Assembly: GCF_000614185.1 (NCBI RefSeq) | Contig: NZ_BAKM01000032.1 | Location: forward strand, 1 to 64,000 | Source: Phocaeicola sartorii JCM 17136 = DSM 21941 | GTDB lineage: Bacteria > Bacteroidota > Bacteroidia > Bacteroidales > Bacteroidaceae | Direction: 5' to 3' | DNA: 64,000 nucleotides | Shown: positions 1 through 8,076 of the stretch, piece after piece | Layout: every line of letters begins with the position of its first letter | How positions within the stretch are numbered: the stretch's first letter is position 1 | Program-made: the position numbers and the translations under genes | The notes under the pieces: model-generated | Databases searched by the model: none | Told to the model about the DNA's origin: nothing | Seen by the model: the letters and a program-made list of their open reading frames with translations, nothing else

Positions 1-13
1 GGCACTTTCCGGT

Positions 14-76
14 GAACAAGCATAGCATGTACAGCGAACAGAGTAGGCTTGTTCCAAGAACAGGCATAGCATGTAC
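14..76. repeat. 22-bp-period array of three imperfect dyads (array A)
   Basis: Three 19-nt units start at 14, 36 and 58, separated by 3-nt spacers (exact 22-bp period). The two outer units fit the dyad G.ACA.GC...GC.TGT.C; the middle unit is a diverged copy. A four-unit array of the same family and period lies at 62100-62184. The array sits about 230 bp downstream of the flippase stop, inside or at the edge of the capsule operon. The remainder of 1-309 shows no convincing gene except a 53-codon in-frame extension after the flippase stop (148-309). Confidence 0.7.
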
Positions 77-309
77 CAAGAAACCATCCGGTTTATCCAC
101 CGCATTCTTGCAGGAAAAAAAATTGTTTAACCGAAAAAACGTAACCATTATGCACTGCAAACATACCCGTCAATATCCATCTCCATCCATGAAATCAGAA
201 CTAGTTGAAAAAAACCGATGTCTGTTTCCGGAGTATCATCCTCAATTTGTCCCAAAGTAACAAAAAGATCTATGCTATTGCCAGGCAGCAAGGATTCATA
301 TCTTGAACG

Positions 310-1677
310 CTATTTCAACCAGATTCCTTTACCCGTCCCATTGATCATTTTCATGATTTGCATTCTTCCGACACAAGCCTGTAAGAAAAAAGCGGCAGCA
401 GGAACTATTAAAACCCCTTCCACCCCATACTGTCTGCAAAAATATCTCATCAGCGGAACGGAAATCAAAGCAAAGGACACATAGACAAGTAACTGCAAAC
501 GTACTTTGCCTGTCCCATTGATGAGGTACATATACACATTGCCACCAGTCTGAGAAAGAACATACAACGCCATACAAGCAGACAATGAAAAAGGAACAGA
601 TACCGAATCACCGATCCACCAACGATACAAAGAACCGGAACAAACAAGCATCAACACCAATGCAGGAAGACATAACAGCCACAATCGCTCCAATTTTTTC
701 AGAACGCCACGCATCCAGTTGTAATCCTTCTTCACATAGGCATCCGTAAAGGCGGACCAGAAGGGAGTAAGGACTATCACAAACACCATATTCAGCACAT
801 TGAAATATTTGTAAGCGATATTATACTGCGTCACCGCCTCCGGTCCTTCCACCCTGGACAGGATGATGTTGATGAACTGGAAGATGAACAGCATGGAAAT
901 CATGATCACAAAGAACTGTCCACCCAGTCCCAAAATATTCTTAGTCAATGAGAAACGGACGCATTGCACGGCGGGTGATACAGACCTGTATTTTCTTCCA
1001 CAAAACATAAAGACAGAAGCCACCACCAGCAACAAGCAAGGCACTCCCGAAAAAGCTACAGCCAAAGCGCTCAAACTTCCCGAAGTGGTCCGGGTCAGCA
1101 CATAGATGCAACCGAAAGCTAGCACCTGCCCTCCCGTCTGAACCAGCGAGGCCAAGGCAGGCTTCTGGTCGGCCGTCAACATCGTTGTAAAAACACCTGC
1201 CACAACGTTCAGACAAAAGAAGCATGCCAACAAACCGAAAACCAGACTCAGTTCATCCTTATAAACAGGATCAACATTTAAAATACGACTCCAATCCAAA
1301 TAATTATTCACCACCAAGGTTATCAATAAAATTACGGAAAAGAGCAAGAAGAGCACCGCGTATGTAGTACTGACATATTCTTTTGCCAACTTCATATCCC
1401 CTTTCGCTTTTGCCTCAGCAAAACGGTTGCGAAATCCGTGGGCAAAACCCAAATCAAAATAAGACAGCCAGGCAATAATGGAACTCAACGTCAGCCAAAT
1501 GCCATACTTCGTAGGATTGACATAGCCGATGGTCAACGGAACCACTTGCAAGGAAACCAAAATGCTGATACATTTCAAAACTAATGAAATGGCGATGTTT
1601 TTCTTCACTGCAACACTACGCTCATTCCCCTTAGTAAAATAAGCATTAACTTTATCTTTTATATACTGGAACTTCAT
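310..1677 (-). CDS. Wzx-type polysaccharide flippase (MATE/PST superfamily)
   Basis: A 455-residue, very hydrophobic protein with about 12-14 predicted membrane segments. The first helices begin near residue 25 (IAISLVLKCISILVSLQVVP) and include the YGIWLTLSS stretch typical of the polysaccharide transport family. Family members flip undecaprenyl-linked repeat units across the inner membrane during capsule or O-antigen assembly. It is the first biosynthetic-type gene after upxY and upxZ, on the same strand, which is the normal layout of a Bacteroides capsule operon continuing beyond the left edge. Its start lies 181 bp after the upxZ stop, a gap that holds repeat array B. The substrate cannot be read from sequence. 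Confidence 0.85.
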   Translation of the reverse strand: MKFQYIKDKVNAYFTKGNERSVAVKKNIAISLVLKCISILVSLQVVPLTIGYVNPTKYGIWLTLSSIIAWLSYFDLGFAHGFRNRFAEAKAKGDMKLAKEYVSTTYAVLFLLFSVILLITLVVNNYLDWSRILNVDPVYKDELSLVFGLLACFFCLNVVAGVFTTMLTADQKPALASLVQTGGQVLAFGCIYVLTRTTSGSLSALAVAFSGVPCLLLVVASVFMFCGRKYRSVSPAVQCVRFSLTKNILGLGGQFFVIMISMLFIFQFINIILSRVEGPEAVTQYNIAYKYFNVLNMVFVIVLTPFWSAFTDAYVKKDYNWMRGVLKKLERLWLLCLPALVLMLVCSGSLYRWWIGDSVSVPFSLSACMALYVLSQTGGNVYMYLINGTGKVRLQLLVYVSFALISVPLMRYFCRQYGVEGVLIVPAAAFFLQACVGRMQIMKMINGTGKGIWLK

Positions 1678-1769
1678 ACATTTATGATTGTATCACTTAT
1701 AAGATATATAAATCTTCCACCTGCAACATTTCCCTATAGAGTATTATAAACGACCATATCCCACTGAAA

Positions 1770-1835
1770 AAAGTAAGATATCTTCGTGGGCAAAGTAAGA
1801 TATGTTCCCAGGCAAAGTAACACCGCTTACTTGAC
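1770..1835. repeat. 22-bp-period array (array B) in the capsule operon
   Basis: Three consecutive 22-nt units start at 1770, 1792 and 1814, each opening with AAAGTAA. The first contains the perfect palindrome AAGATATCTT and the third has AAGTAA/TTACTT ends. A longer inverted repeat spans the array: CTTCGTGGG..AAGTAAG near 1782-1799 against its complement near 1825-1842, with two mismatches. It lies between upxZ and the flippase. The period is not a multiple of three and no frame stays open, so it is not coding. The period equals that of arrays A and D although the sequence differs. Confidence 0.65.
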
Positions 1836-1858
1836 CCACGAAGTCCACATACTTTTCT

Positions 1859-2254
1859 TTACAACAAAACAGACCTCACAGCCATCTCATGCCAGTGGCG
1901 ATAATCCCCCGTCGGCAAAGAATGCTCCGACCGCACTTTCCGGTAAATCCCATCGTGCAAAATGATGTACTCACCCAAACAGCTCTCCGCCTCATCGGCA
2001 GGAACGGAAGCCATCACCATATACTCAGGACAGGCAGGGACTCGGAAAAGTGTGATTTCACACTGACGGAAAATATCACTCAGCCGGAAAGCGGAACGCT
2101 CAAAAGCCACCCAATACGCGCCAATGTCATACAGATGAATGAACTTATCATTATTCTGTTCCCTGGCTAAGATTTCCTTATGCTGATCCTGAATCAACTG
2201 CCGGAGCCGGATGCCGGACGGCATCGATGCAGGTATGGATGTGGTTCTACACAT
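1859..2254 (-). CDS. upxZ: UpxZ-family capsule antitermination inhibitor
   Basis: 131 residues, starting 20 bp after the upxY stop. Size, position and sequence character (an N-terminal helical part, then YDIGAYWVAFERSAFRLSDIF and a C-terminal HDGIYRKV stretch) fit the UpxZ family. In Bacteroides fragilis, UpxZ proteins block the UpxY antiterminators of other capsule loci so that few capsules are expressed at once. The assignment rests mainly on the upxY-upxZ pairing at the head of a capsule operon. It should act in the cytoplasm on the transcription elongation complex. Confidence 0.8.
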   Translation of the reverse strand: MCRTTSIPASMPSGIRLRQLIQDQHKEILAREQNNDKFIHLYDIGAYWVAFERSAFRLSDIFRQCEITLFRVPACPEYMVMASVPADEAESCLGEYIILHDGIYRKVRSEHSLPTGDYRHWHEMAVRSVLL

Positions 2255-2274
2255 TATTATATATAAAGTTTAAT

Positions 2275-2826
2275 TCAAATCACTTCTATCAAATCTGCCG
2301 GAAGGGTCGCCATGGCCATCGCTATCACCCCTTGCAGACTGATAACCACACGACGGTCTCTCGCCCCCTTCACCTTGACAAACACCCCCTCGTACCCCTC
2401 GAAGTCACCACCCGTAATTCGGACCTTCGTACCTTTACGCAAGTTCACCTCGTCGGGACTGAAGAAGATAAGATGCTCGTCATACGTCCCGGCCACAGCA
2501 ATGAACTGCCTCATCTGATCATCGGGCACAATGATTTTTTGTCCGTTGCGAACGTCTATCATATATTGAAAATACGGAAGTTTGAACTTCACCTTCTGGA
2601 GTTCGGACTGGACGGCATGAACGAAAATCAGATCACTGATAACGGGAACCAGCTCACGCCTCTTGCGCCCGTTCCTTACACGAACTTCATAACGCATGGG
2701 AATAAAGTTATTGATCCCTTCTTTATCCAACAAAACCTTGATCTGCATCCCCCGGCGATAGGTGGCACGCATTGCAAACCATTGAACTTTTTCACTTGAA
2801 AGCATAGTTATGGAGCTTTGAAGCAC
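2275..2826 (-). CDS. upxY: UpxY-family transcription antiterminator (NusG-like)
   Basis: An N-terminal NGN domain begins with WFAMRATYRRGMQIKVLLD, as in NusG/RfaH (W-x-A pattern). A C-terminal KOW domain contains GTKVRITGGDFEGYEGVFVKVKG. UpxY proteins let RNA polymerase read through the long leaders of capsule operons; here the leader is about 540 nt. The long form begins at GTG 2826. An internal ATG at 2805 (MLSSEKVQW) is an equally good start and gives the usual length. upxZ follows after 20 bp. Confidence 0.9.
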   Translation of the reverse strand: MLQSSITMLSSEKVQWFAMRATYRRGMQIKVLLDKEGINNFIPMRYEVRVRNGRKRRELVPVISDLIFVHAVQSELQKVKFKLPYFQYMIDVRNGQKIIVPDDQMRQFIAVAGTYDEHLIFFSPDEVNLRKGTKVRITGGDFEGYEGVFVKVKGARDRRVVISLQGVIAMAMATLPADLIEVI

Positions 2827-3373
2827 AGATATCTATCTGCATTTCAATTAATTACGAAAAATTTCGTAAAATACAAGAGGAATCGGCCCCTTGTGATTAA
2901 GTTGACCGGGAAAGCTATATTTTGATGGATAGGAGGATGAGAATCCGCACTATACAGATGCAGCCTGTCGGGTCAACCGATGACCTTCCGCAGATTCCCG
3001 AACCGGACGGTTCTTATGTATGAGATAAAAATTACTATACGTATATATATAAAAAAAGCGCGGGAATCTGTACCTGTTACTCGTCCCACACATCAAGGCT
3101 CTCGCATTGCCCACTCAAGTCTGAACGAGCAACACAGAAGCCCACGCCGATATGTATAATGACACTTGAATACACCTTTGACTGACAAAGATGTATCAAG
3201 GATATAAACATATCCCGCAGACACCTACTGTTGCTTTGTTTTTGACTTGAGTTCAAAACTTGCGAGATTTTGATGTGCCAAGAACAAAACGTCAAGTAAA
3301 CGTCTTTTCTTATATATGTATATTTTCTACATTCCACAGTCTCCTTGCAGAGACATAGGCACAGAAAACATGG
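2827..3373 (-). promoter_or_regulatory. Long structured leader of the capsule operon
   Basis: About 540 nt separate the promoter near 3374-3404 from upxY. Seen on this stretch: inverted arms CAGATTCCCG (2981-2990) and CGGGAATCTG (3061-3070), GTTGACC (2901-2907) and GGTCAAC (2971-2977), a GAACCG/CGGTTC hairpin near 2990-3003, and TTACGAA/TTCGTAA near 2851-2869. In Bacteroides capsule loci the leader is where transcription stops early unless the cognate UpxY acts. I infer that role here. A 99-codon open frame at 3077-3376 shows no protein-like features and is not called. Confidence 0.5.
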
Positions 3374-3404
3374 CAAAGGTAGTAATTTAATAAATAGGAC
3401 GAAA
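3374..3404 (-). promoter_or_regulatory. Capsule operon promoter
   Basis: On the minus strand TACCTTTG (3374-3381) matches the Bacteroidetes -7 box TAnnTTTG, with TTTC (3401-3404) about 19 bp upstream as a near match to the -33 TTTG. Transcription would start near 3367. No long inverted repeats flank it, so it does not look invertible. From 3405 to 3617 I see no gene. Confidence 0.55.
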
Positions 3405-3617
3405 ATATATTCATGTTTTTTTTAATTCTAGCAATCGTCCGTTTTTCAGAGAAGCAGCAGAAAAGAAATGGAAGGAAGCAATTTCATGAAACCGGACAGC
3501 CACAACAAGCATCCCCCCCCAAAAAGTTATCGGATTCCAAAGAATGAAGAAAAATAGTAGCACAGGTCAGAAAGCACGTTTTTGCGCGTACGTCCGCAGA
3601 GAGTTATACATACATAA

Positions 3618-3664
3618 ATGCAGGGTTGCACAAACGTATGTGTAACCCTGCATATACTAACGTG
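3618..3664. repeat. Hairpin related to repeat array C
   Basis: Arms 3618-3632 and 3639-3653 pair over 15 bp with one mismatch around a 6-nt loop. The segment 3640-3664 matches array C (about 62021-62045) at 18 of 25 positions, including GTGTAA at one end and ACTAACGTG at the other. It lies about 60 bp downstream of the recQ-like gene. No T-run follows on either strand, so it is not a standard terminator, although it could stabilise a 3' end. Confidence 0.6.
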
Positions 3665-3721
3665 AAATCATAGGCAAAATTAATTTCGCCAACGAGTTAT
3701 ATTATACAGCCCTTACAGCTG

Positions 3722-6139
3722 TCATTCCACAACACAAGAATATTTTTCTTTCAATCCCTCCAAATTCATCCCCGTAAAATAATCCTCTATAAACTCCCAT
3801 CGCTGCTCGTCACTTAACTTCGTATTGCCAAAGAACAGCCGGAACAACTCTATCTGTTCCTGGAATATTTTCTCATTATTCTCCAGCACACGGTTCTGAT
3901 AGCCCCCCGAGGCAGCTTCCTTTTTCAATATCTCCGCATCACGAACACGCACTCCAACGGAAGGAACACCCCCCTCTACGGTAAAGTCCACCACATTGAG
4001 CATAGACAGCAAGTTGAGCAGCATATTGAGATCGGAGAACGGAGTGACATAGAACAACAGCCGGTCTCCCCTCTTTCCTGTGATACGCTGGGTGCACAGT
4101 TTCTGGTAACGGGAAAGCAACAAATCAAAACCACGGGTAACGGTAAACATCAGCTTGTCCTCATCTTTCTTCTTGGCACTGGTAATGTAACTCACACTTC
4201 TGCCCTCCTCTACCCTGGACTCCAGTAACGAAGTGATAAAACGCTTGGCAGAAGGAACATCCATATCATACGCCGCAAAAATGCTACGCAAATCGTCCTC
4301 CTCGAACTTTCCCTTATTACCATACAGACTCACCGTCAGCAAGTCTTTCAAACTCTTCAAGAGGCTTGCCAGCTTGGAGCAGATATCCGCCGCGCTCTCT
4401 TTTAACAAGACATCATGCTTACCCACAGCTGCCGCACGGACTCCCTCAAAGAGATTTCCATTGTATAAATCGCGCTTAAACTCACGGTATCCCATCTCCG
4501 AGAAACAATTCTCCCACAAAGATTCAAAAGCCACCTTATAGACTCCTTCAACCCCTTTCACGGGAACCATGTACTGCTTGTATTTTTTACGGAAAGCGGC
4601 ATCACCCGTCTTTTCCTGCACATAGCCATCGGCAAACAACGTCTGTGAATTGATTTCAACAGGAGAACCACCATGCCGGAAACTCAAGTCCTCTTCGATC
4701 CATAGCAAAGCCGTCTTGATGACTTGCTCCAAATCCGATTCATATTCCAGCTTGTTCTTTTTACGAGGCAGCTTCACTGCGAATTCAAAATCGGATAAAG
4801 ACATCTGCATTTCATCACTACAACCTTTCATCAGATATATTTCCCAAACTTTCTTCAGAATCATCCCCAACTGTTCCTGGGAAATGGCACCCGCAGAATG
4901 CAGGCGTTTCATATAATAAAAGTCGCGTTCATTAAAGTCCGTCGCCGCCACACCGGTAATGTTCTTGTCACGGGCAGCACGGCCAATCTCCTGAATATAA
5001 TCGACAAAGGTACTGGATGGAGCCACATGATACACACGGTCAATATCGCTGATATCCACCCCCATACCGAAAGCTTTCGTAGCAACGATTATTTTTTTCT
5101 CACCCTCCTTAAAAGCTTGTATAATTTCGGCTTTTTGCTCTTTATCCTTTTTACCATAGTAAGATGCCACCCAATGCCAGTTAGCCGGATACACCCAGGT
5201 CTTCAGTTTCATATCTATACCTCCGGCAAAAGGATAATAAATGATAGTCTTATGCCCGTCCAGAAAATCCTCCACCCGGGCGGAGACTGTGCGTTGCTTG
5301 GCCTTATCGTAGGTCTCTCCCTCTTCTATGGTCATGGCGGCAATGTCAAAGCCTATATTTTCACGCTTCACCGTGCCCACATACAAGGCACACGGAGCAA
5401 GATGCAACGACCGGATGGTATCAAATATCATATCGTTTCCGCCTTCGGGATTCCACACAGCAGTGGCCGTCAATGCAAAAACAGGGAATACATATCCCAA
5501 AGCATGCTTTAAAGTTTCCAAATGACGCCCTAGAAACCAATAATCCACCCGGAACTCTTTACCCCAAGTGGTCACGGTATGAGCCTCATCAACGACTACC
5601 AGCCCGATGCGGCGTCCGCCAATGAAATAACTGATATCATACGCCAGCAACAATTCAGGAGAGAGATAGAAAAGATCAACCTCCCCTTCACGGACACGAC
5701 GATATACTTCGTTCTTTTGCTCAGGTGAAAGATCAGACGAAGCATACGCCACACGTTCATACCCTAACTCCTGCAACGCCTCAACCTGATCTACGATCAA
5801 CGCTTTCAGCGGAGAAATCACAAGGGTAAGAAGCTTATATTCATTGCCCAGATAAATGGCAGGGAGCTGAAACAACAATGATTTTCCGGCTCCGGTCGGA
5901 GCAGTCAGGAGCAAATTATGAGCAGACGAATCACCCTTGATCCCTTTTTCGGCTTCTATGATGACCTCCTCTATTAATTGTCCTTGAGACAATTGCAATT
6001 TCTCCTTACCTTTGAACAAGTCATCATAAACTTCTAAATTACGGAATTCTTCATATCCATACACTTCCTGCAAAAGGACTTTTACCGCTTCACGGCATTT
6101 AGACGGCAATGCTCTTGCCGCAATCTGTGACTCTATCAT
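3722..6139 (-). CDS. RecQ-like superfamily 2 DNA helicase, atypical C-terminus
   Basis: An 805-residue protein with SF2 helicase motifs: Walker A TAPTGAGKS at about 79-87, motif Ia SPLKALIVDQ, DEAH at 184-187, TATA near 226, and motif VI QEIGRAARD near 390. These resemble RecQ (ATP-dependent 3'-5' unwinding in repair). The RecQ four-cysteine zinc cluster and an HRDC domain are not visible. Instead about 400 residues of unrecognised sequence follow, ending in a charged tail. It is monocistronic, with a -7-like TATATTTG at 6192-6199. It could be a genome-maintenance helicase or part of a defence-type function; I see no neighbouring defence genes. Confidence 0.75.
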   Translation of the reverse strand: MIESQIAARALPSKCREAVKVLLQEVYGYEEFRNLEVYDDLFKGKEKLQLSQGQLIEEVIIEAEKGIKGDSSAHNLLLTAPTGAGKSLLFQLPAIYLGNEYKLLTLVISPLKALIVDQVEALQELGYERVAYASSDLSPEQKNEVYRRVREGEVDLFYLSPELLLAYDISYFIGGRRIGLVVVDEAHTVTTWGKEFRVDYWFLGRHLETLKHALGYVFPVFALTATAVWNPEGGNDMIFDTIRSLHLAPCALYVGTVKRENIGFDIAAMTIEEGETYDKAKQRTVSARVEDFLDGHKTIIYYPFAGGIDMKLKTWVYPANWHWVASYYGKKDKEQKAEIIQAFKEGEKKIIVATKAFGMGVDISDIDRVYHVAPSSTFVDYIQEIGRAARDKNITGVAATDFNERDFYYMKRLHSAGAISQEQLGMILKKVWEIYLMKGCSDEMQMSLSDFEFAVKLPRKKNKLEYESDLEQVIKTALLWIEEDLSFRHGGSPVEINSQTLFADGYVQEKTGDAAFRKKYKQYMVPVKGVEGVYKVAFESLWENCFSEMGYREFKRDLYNGNLFEGVRAAAVGKHDVLLKESAADICSKLASLLKSLKDLLTVSLYGNKGKFEEDDLRSIFAAYDMDVPSAKRFITSLLESRVEEGRSVSYITSAKKKDEDKLMFTVTRGFDLLLSRYQKLCTQRITGKRGDRLLFYVTPFSDLNMLLNLLSMLNVVDFTVEGGVPSVGVRVRDAEILKKEAASGGYQNRVLENNEKIFQEQIELFRLFFGNTKLSDEQRWEFIEDYFTGMNLEGLKEKYSCVVE

Positions 6140-6191
6140 AAAAAAGAACTCTTAAATAACGGTTGTACCAACCTTAAAACTAATAGTAACG

Positions 6192-6199
6192 CAAATATA
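6192..6199 (-). promoter_or_regulatory. Promoter -7 box for the RecQ-like gene
   Basis: Minus-strand TATATTTG fits TAnnTTTG and lies 53 bp upstream of the start codon. No clear -33 TTTG is seen because the upstream DNA is the terminator hairpin. Confidence 0.4.
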
Positions 6200-6201
6200 A
6201 C

Positions 6202-6242
6202 AAAAAAAGCGAGAAGAATGAAGATTTCTTCGTCCTTCTCGC
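6202..6242 (-). terminator. Terminator of the SRP RNA/tRNA-Thr transcript
   Basis: GCGAGAAG (6209-6216) pairs with CTTCTCGC (6235-6242), with further GAAGA/TCTTC pairing inside. On the minus strand the hairpin is followed by seven Ts (6208-6202). It closes the tRNA-Thr unit just before the recQ-like promoter. Confidence 0.8.
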
Positions 6243-6250
6243 TTTTCTTG

Positions 6251-6324
6251 AGCCTCTTGTCGGATTCGAACCAACGACCCCGAGATTACAAATCACGTGC
6301 TCTGGCCAACTGAGCTAAAGAGGC
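6251..6324 (-). tRNA. tRNA-Thr (anticodon UGU)
   Basis: A 74-nt cloverleaf on the minus strand: acceptor GCCTCTT/AAGAGGC, D arm GCTC/GAGC, anticodon loop TTTGTAA (UGU, reading ACA), T arm GTTGG-TTCGAAT-CCGAC. The anticodon stem contains one T-T mismatch. No CCA is encoded. It follows the SRP RNA by about 7 nt and is probably processed from the same transcript. Confidence 0.95.
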
Positions 6325-6331
6325 GGGGGGT

Positions 6332-6428
6332 GGGTAAGCTTACTATATCGCGCCGCTACAACCAACTACCTTTGCTGCGATCAAGCCCTGGAGGATTCAT
6401 CGGGAGCTGGCCGTATAGGACTTACCCA
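6332..6428 (-). ncRNA. ffs: Probable small signal recognition particle RNA (4.5S-type)
   Basis: An about 97-nt element whose ends pair (GGGTAAG with CTTACCC), followed by TCCTATA/TATAG-type pairing, forming one long hairpin. The apical part, read on the minus strand, contains CAGGGC-TTGA-TCGCAGCA-AAGGTA. This matches the SRP domain IV layout (CAGG on one side, AGCA on the other), with TTGA where GGAA is usual. Domain IV binds Ffh for co-translational membrane targeting. It has its own promoter (6447-6454) and tRNA-Thr follows at once. The call rests on motif and fold read by eye; a covariance-model search would settle it. Confidence 0.7.
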
Positions 6429-6446
6429 TTTCTGTTTTGCGAGTGC

Positions 6447-6476
6447 AAAGGTAGATATTATTTTTGAAACGACAAT
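6447..6476 (-). promoter_or_regulatory. Promoter of the SRP RNA/tRNA-Thr unit
   Basis: Minus-strand TACCTTTG (6447-6454) is an exact -7 box, with TTGT about 19 bp upstream as a weak -33. Initiation near 6440 would place the RNA 5' end just upstream of the GGGTAAG arm. Confidence 0.6.
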
Positions 6477-6558
6477 ACTTCCGAATACTTTTTTTTGATT
6501 TTAGCAGAAAAAATACATTTTTCACCCATAACTATAGGGCGGATTCCCGTAAAAGAAG

Positions 6559-6566
6559 TACTTTTG
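6559..6566 (+). promoter_or_regulatory. Promoter -7 box for the 6585-9850 gene cluster
   Basis: TACTTTTG fits TAnnTTTG and lies 19 bp before the first start codon, implying a very short leader. No -33 element is evident. Confidence 0.5.
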
Positions 6567-6584
6567 TGCACTTATTAATGAAGA

Positions 6585-7118
6585 ATGACGAATTATAAAC
6601 CGACTTTGCAGGAATGCGCCATGCGCTATGGTACGGGCATGGGCCTTTTATGGGCCTTCAAATTCATGCTCTTCCCGTTAGGATTGAGAATACCTTTCCT
6701 ACAGTTACTTTTTATAGTCCTGACTATAGGAGTACCCTTTTTAGGATACATATTTGCCAAAAAGTTCAGAGAACGGTACTGTGACGGAAACATCAATTTC
6801 TCACGTGGATTTCTGTTCACTACCTTTATGTATATGTTCGCCTCTCTGTTTGTTGCGGTAGTTCACTACATCTACTTCCGCTATATAGACGGTGGATTCG
6901 TATTCGATGCATACCGTTCCATCTTAAATCAGTTCAAAGAAACTGCCGGAGCCGAACTGACAACCTCACTGAACCAATTCGAAGAAGCGATAGATTTACT
7001 GTCGGGACTTACCCCGCTGGAAATGACATTTCAACTGATATCACAAAATATGTTTTACGGGATGATGATGGCTATCCCCACCGCATTGATTGTGATGCGT
7101 AAAAAGAAAAATCAATAA
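6585..7118 (+). CDS. DUF4199 family membrane protein
   Basis: 177 residues with about four membrane segments (near 18-45, 47-62, 77-100 and 150-170) and an acidic soluble loop before the last one. The layout and the ending KKKN match DUF4199, a Bacteroidetes inner-membrane family without known function. The next gene, a glycosyltransferase, starts 4 bp after the stop, so the two are probably translated together. Confidence 0.75.
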   Translation: MTNYKPTLQECAMRYGTGMGLLWAFKFMLFPLGLRIPFLQLLFIVLTIGVPFLGYIFAKKFRERYCDGNINFSRGFLFTTFMYMFASLFVAVVHYIYFRYIDGGFVFDAYRSILNQFKETAGAELTTSLNQFEEAIDLLSGLTPLEMTFQLISQNMFYGMMMAIPTALIVMRKKKNQ

Positions 7119-7121
7119 AAG

Positions 7122-8075
7122 ATGGATATATCTGTAGTTATTCCTTTATATAACGAAGAAGAATCTTTGCCGGAATTGTTTGCATGGATTCAACGTGTAA
7201 TGGACACCAACCGCTTCAGTTATGAAGTAATTTTCGTCAATGACGGCAGCACCGACCACTCCTGGCAAGTGATTGAGAAACTACGCTCGGAATCGGACAA
7301 GGTAAAAGGTATTAAATTCCGCCGGAACTACGGCAAGTCCCCCGCCCTTTATTGTGGCTTTGAAAAGGCGCAAGGTGATGTGGTGATTACCATGGACGCC
7401 GACTTGCAGGACAGCCCGGACGAAATACCGGAATTATACAGAATGATTACAGAAGATGGCTACGACCTGGTTTCGGGATACAAACAGAAACGCTATGATC
7501 CGTTGTCAAAAACCATTCCGACCAAATTATTCAACGCCACAGCACGTGCCGTCTCAGGCATCAAGAATCTGCATGACTTCAACTGCGGACTAAAAGCTTA
7601 CCGTCGTGATGTTGTAAAAAACATCGAAGTATATGGCGAGATGCACCGCTACATCCCCTATCTGGCAAAAAATGCAGGTTTTCCCAAGATAGCCGAGAAA
7701 GTAGTACACCATCAGGCGCGGAAATTCGGTAAGACCAAATTCGGCGGATTAAACCGCTTCTTCAATGGGTATCTAGACCTCATCACTCTGTGGTTTTTAT
7801 CCAAGTTCGGTATCAAGCCGATGCACTTCTTCGGGTTTATGGGATCATTGATGTTTATTCTTGGTTTCATTTCCGTCATTATCATCGGAGCGAACAAGTT
7901 ATATGCCTTGTCACATGGTTTACCTTATATATTGATTACGGACTCTCCTTACTTCTATCTGGCCCTAACCTTGATGATTCTGGGAACCCAACTGTTTCTG
8001 GCAGGATTCATAGGAGAACTGATAGCCCGGAATGCTCCCGAACGCAATAATTATAAAATAGAGAAAGAGTTTTAA
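7122..8075 (+). CDS. Family 2 glycosyltransferase, GtrB/polyprenyl-phosphate type
   Basis: 317 residues. The GT-A domain opens with ISVVIPLYNEEESLPEL and has NDGSTD, then the metal-binding MDADLQDSPDEI. Two C-terminal membrane segments occur at about 230-255 and 270-295. This is the plan of GtrB/DPM1-like enzymes, which move a sugar from a nucleotide donor to a polyprenyl phosphate at the inner membrane. It is preceded by the DUF4199 gene (gap 3 bp) and followed by a lipoprotein gene one base after its stop, suggesting an envelope operon. The sugar is not predictable. Confidence 0.85.
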   Translation: MDISVVIPLYNEEESLPELFAWIQRVMDTNRFSYEVIFVNDGSTDHSWQVIEKLRSESDKVKGIKFRRNYGKSPALYCGFEKAQGDVVITMDADLQDSPDEIPELYRMITEDGYDLVSGYKQKRYDPLSKTIPTKLFNATARAVSGIKNLHDFNCGLKAYRRDVVKNIEVYGEMHRYIPYLAKNAGFPKIAEKVVHHQARKFGKTKFGGLNRFFNGYLDLITLWFLSKFGIKPMHFFGFMGSLMFILGFISVIIIGANKLYALSHGLPYILITDSPYFYLALTLMILGTQLFLAGFIGELIARNAPERNNYKIEKEF

Positions 8076-8076
8076 G

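Noticed and set aside
14..76. Array A (and arrays B-D) as CRISPR
   Set aside because: Units are 19-22 nt with 3-nt or no spacers, bases vary between units, and there are no cas genes; not a repeat-spacer array.
2227..2799. 190-codon frame antisense to upxY
   Set aside because: Antisense to a clear NusG-like gene; no protein features.
2891..3080. Invertible capsule promoter
   Set aside because: Inverted arms are only 7-10 bp, lie downstream of the promoter box, and do not bracket it; no invertase gene is in the window.
3077..3376. 99-codon open frame in the capsule leader
   Set aside because: Cysteine-rich, low-complexity translation without a domain, lying in the transcribed leader directly after the promoter; likely chance.
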